Positions 5,360 to 5,841 of a stretch of 5,841 bases of DNA are shown here, in pieces. The notes under the pieces were generated by a model. The model saw only the letters and a program-made list of their open reading frames with translations. It was not told the origin of the DNA and did no database searches. Made by a program: the position numbers and the translations under genes. The stretch comes from Clostridiaceae bacterium (GTDB taxonomy: Bacteria; Bacillota; Clostridia; Saccharofermentanales; UBA5734): NCBI GenBank assembly GCA_012519875.1, contig JAAYPL010000162.1, forward strand, positions 1 through 5,841. Reading direction: 5' to 3'. Numbering within the stretch: the first letter of the stretch is position 1; the number at the start of each line of letters is the position of its first letter.

Positions 5360-5841
5360 CTACAGTAAATTTCTTAAATTTCTTATCTGACCGAACGGGG
5401 AAAGCTCACTGTGATGATCGGCAGCACATCTGCAGTCCTGTTCATTCAGGTCGATTCCACAGTACGGGCAAAGCCCCCGGCAAGATTCCCGACAAATCAG
5501 TCGGCTGGGCAAAACCGGCAACAAATTGTCCCGCACTGCCTGACTGATATCCACATGGCCACCGCTGTAACTGTATCCGGGCTCGTCATCGGCGGCGGCT
5601 TTTCCTGCCGGCCGATAACGTTCGAAGACCGCAAGTTCCAGCGATCGCCGCACCGGCCGCAAGCACCGCGCACACTCACCTTCGTAAGTGGCCGCAACCT
5701 GTCCTTCCAGAACCAAAACACCGTCTTCCGTGTTTTGCAGCCTGCCACGAAACGAAAGCGGCCGGACCAGATGATAACCTAAAGAGGACAAGTCAAAGTC
5801 TTCCGGTTGGCTTTCGATCTCGATCGCCTGCCAAGCACCCG
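5360..5841 (-). CDS. yceD: YceD/DUF177 family large-subunit rRNA accumulation protein (5' end outside window)
   Basis: The frame is open from the right window edge to a TAG at 5362-5360, giving 159 residues without their N-terminus. A TTG at 5791 could be read as a start, but coding continues upstream with no stop and the family is about 170 residues, so the true start probably lies shortly outside. DUF177 hallmarks are visible (numbered from that TTG): GECARCLRPV (38-47), the acidic central region, and a C-terminal cysteine cluster C100, C104, C108, C111, C120, C122 within the CRGLCPYCGIDLN type motif. With C40 and C43 these eight cysteines could bind zinc, a variant common outside proteobacteria. 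In E. coli and plants, YceD proteins are needed for normal 23S rRNA levels. It stands directly before rpmF, the conserved arrangement, and the pair is surely cotranscribed. Confidence 0.93.
   Translation of the reverse strand, partial: GAWQAIEIESQPEDFDLSSLGYHLVRPLSFRGRLQNTEDGVLVLEGQVAATYEGECARCLRPVRRSLELAVFERYRPAGKAAADDEPGYSYSGGHVDISQAVRDNLLPVLPSRLICRESCRGLCPYCGIDLNEQDCRCAADHHSELSPFGQIRNLRNLL

Noticed and set aside
5411..5782. Plus-strand open frame opposite yceD
   Set aside because: The minus-strand frame carries the full DUF177 cysteine pattern; this one is its antisense shadow.
5360..5791. Complete yceD starting at TTG 5791
   Set aside because: The frame continues upstream to the window edge without a stop, and the family has more N-terminal residues, so the gene is partial here.
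1..5841. Mobile elements, CRISPR arrays, defence genes, tRNA or rRNA genes
   Set aside because: All but short gaps are filled by conserved housekeeping genes, and no terminal repeats, spacer arrays or RNA gene folds were seen.

Overview
The window is a compact, entirely minus-strand block of housekeeping genes from a bacterium of roughly balanced base composition. The gene set (YceD, a zinc-finger L32, a PDZ/radical-SAM DUF512 protein, Der, TypA/BipA, MltG) and above all the DUF512-der pair suggest a Bacillota lineage of the Clostridia/Negativicutes type, probably an anaerobe. This placement is inferred from family distribution and synteny; no marker in the window settles it. Strong GGAGG-type ribosome binding sites and two GTG starts fit this view.

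Layout in the direction of transcription (high to low coordinates): yceD/DUF177 enters from the right edge (5841-5360, 5' end outside). After 40 nt comes rpmF (5319-5137). Then there is a 96-nt gap (5136-5041) with a GC-rich hairpin plus T-run, i.e. an intrinsic terminator or attenuator, whose loop can also pair with an upstream segment. The DUF512 radical SAM gene follows (5040-3628), overlapping der (3631-2303) by 4 nt in an ATGA junction. After 43 nt comes typA (2259-406), and after 21 nt mltG (384-1), which runs off the left edge. No stretch over 300 bases lacks a gene. There are no tRNA or rRNA genes, mobile elements or CRISPR arrays, and nothing is coded convincingly on the plus strand.

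Most of the genes concern the ribosome: YceD (23S rRNA/large-subunit accumulation), L32 (50S protein), Der (50S assembly GTPase) and TypA/BipA (ribosome-associated GTPase). The DUF512 enzyme is uncharacterised as far as I know, and its tight coupling to der makes a ribosome or RNA related role a reasonable guess only. MltG is a cell-wall enzyme and probably rides along at the operon end. I see no new multi-gene system. The non-routine signals are regulatory: the interleaved inverted repeats between rpmF and the DUF512 gene, and a small hairpin covering the der ribosome binding site at a stop/start overlap.
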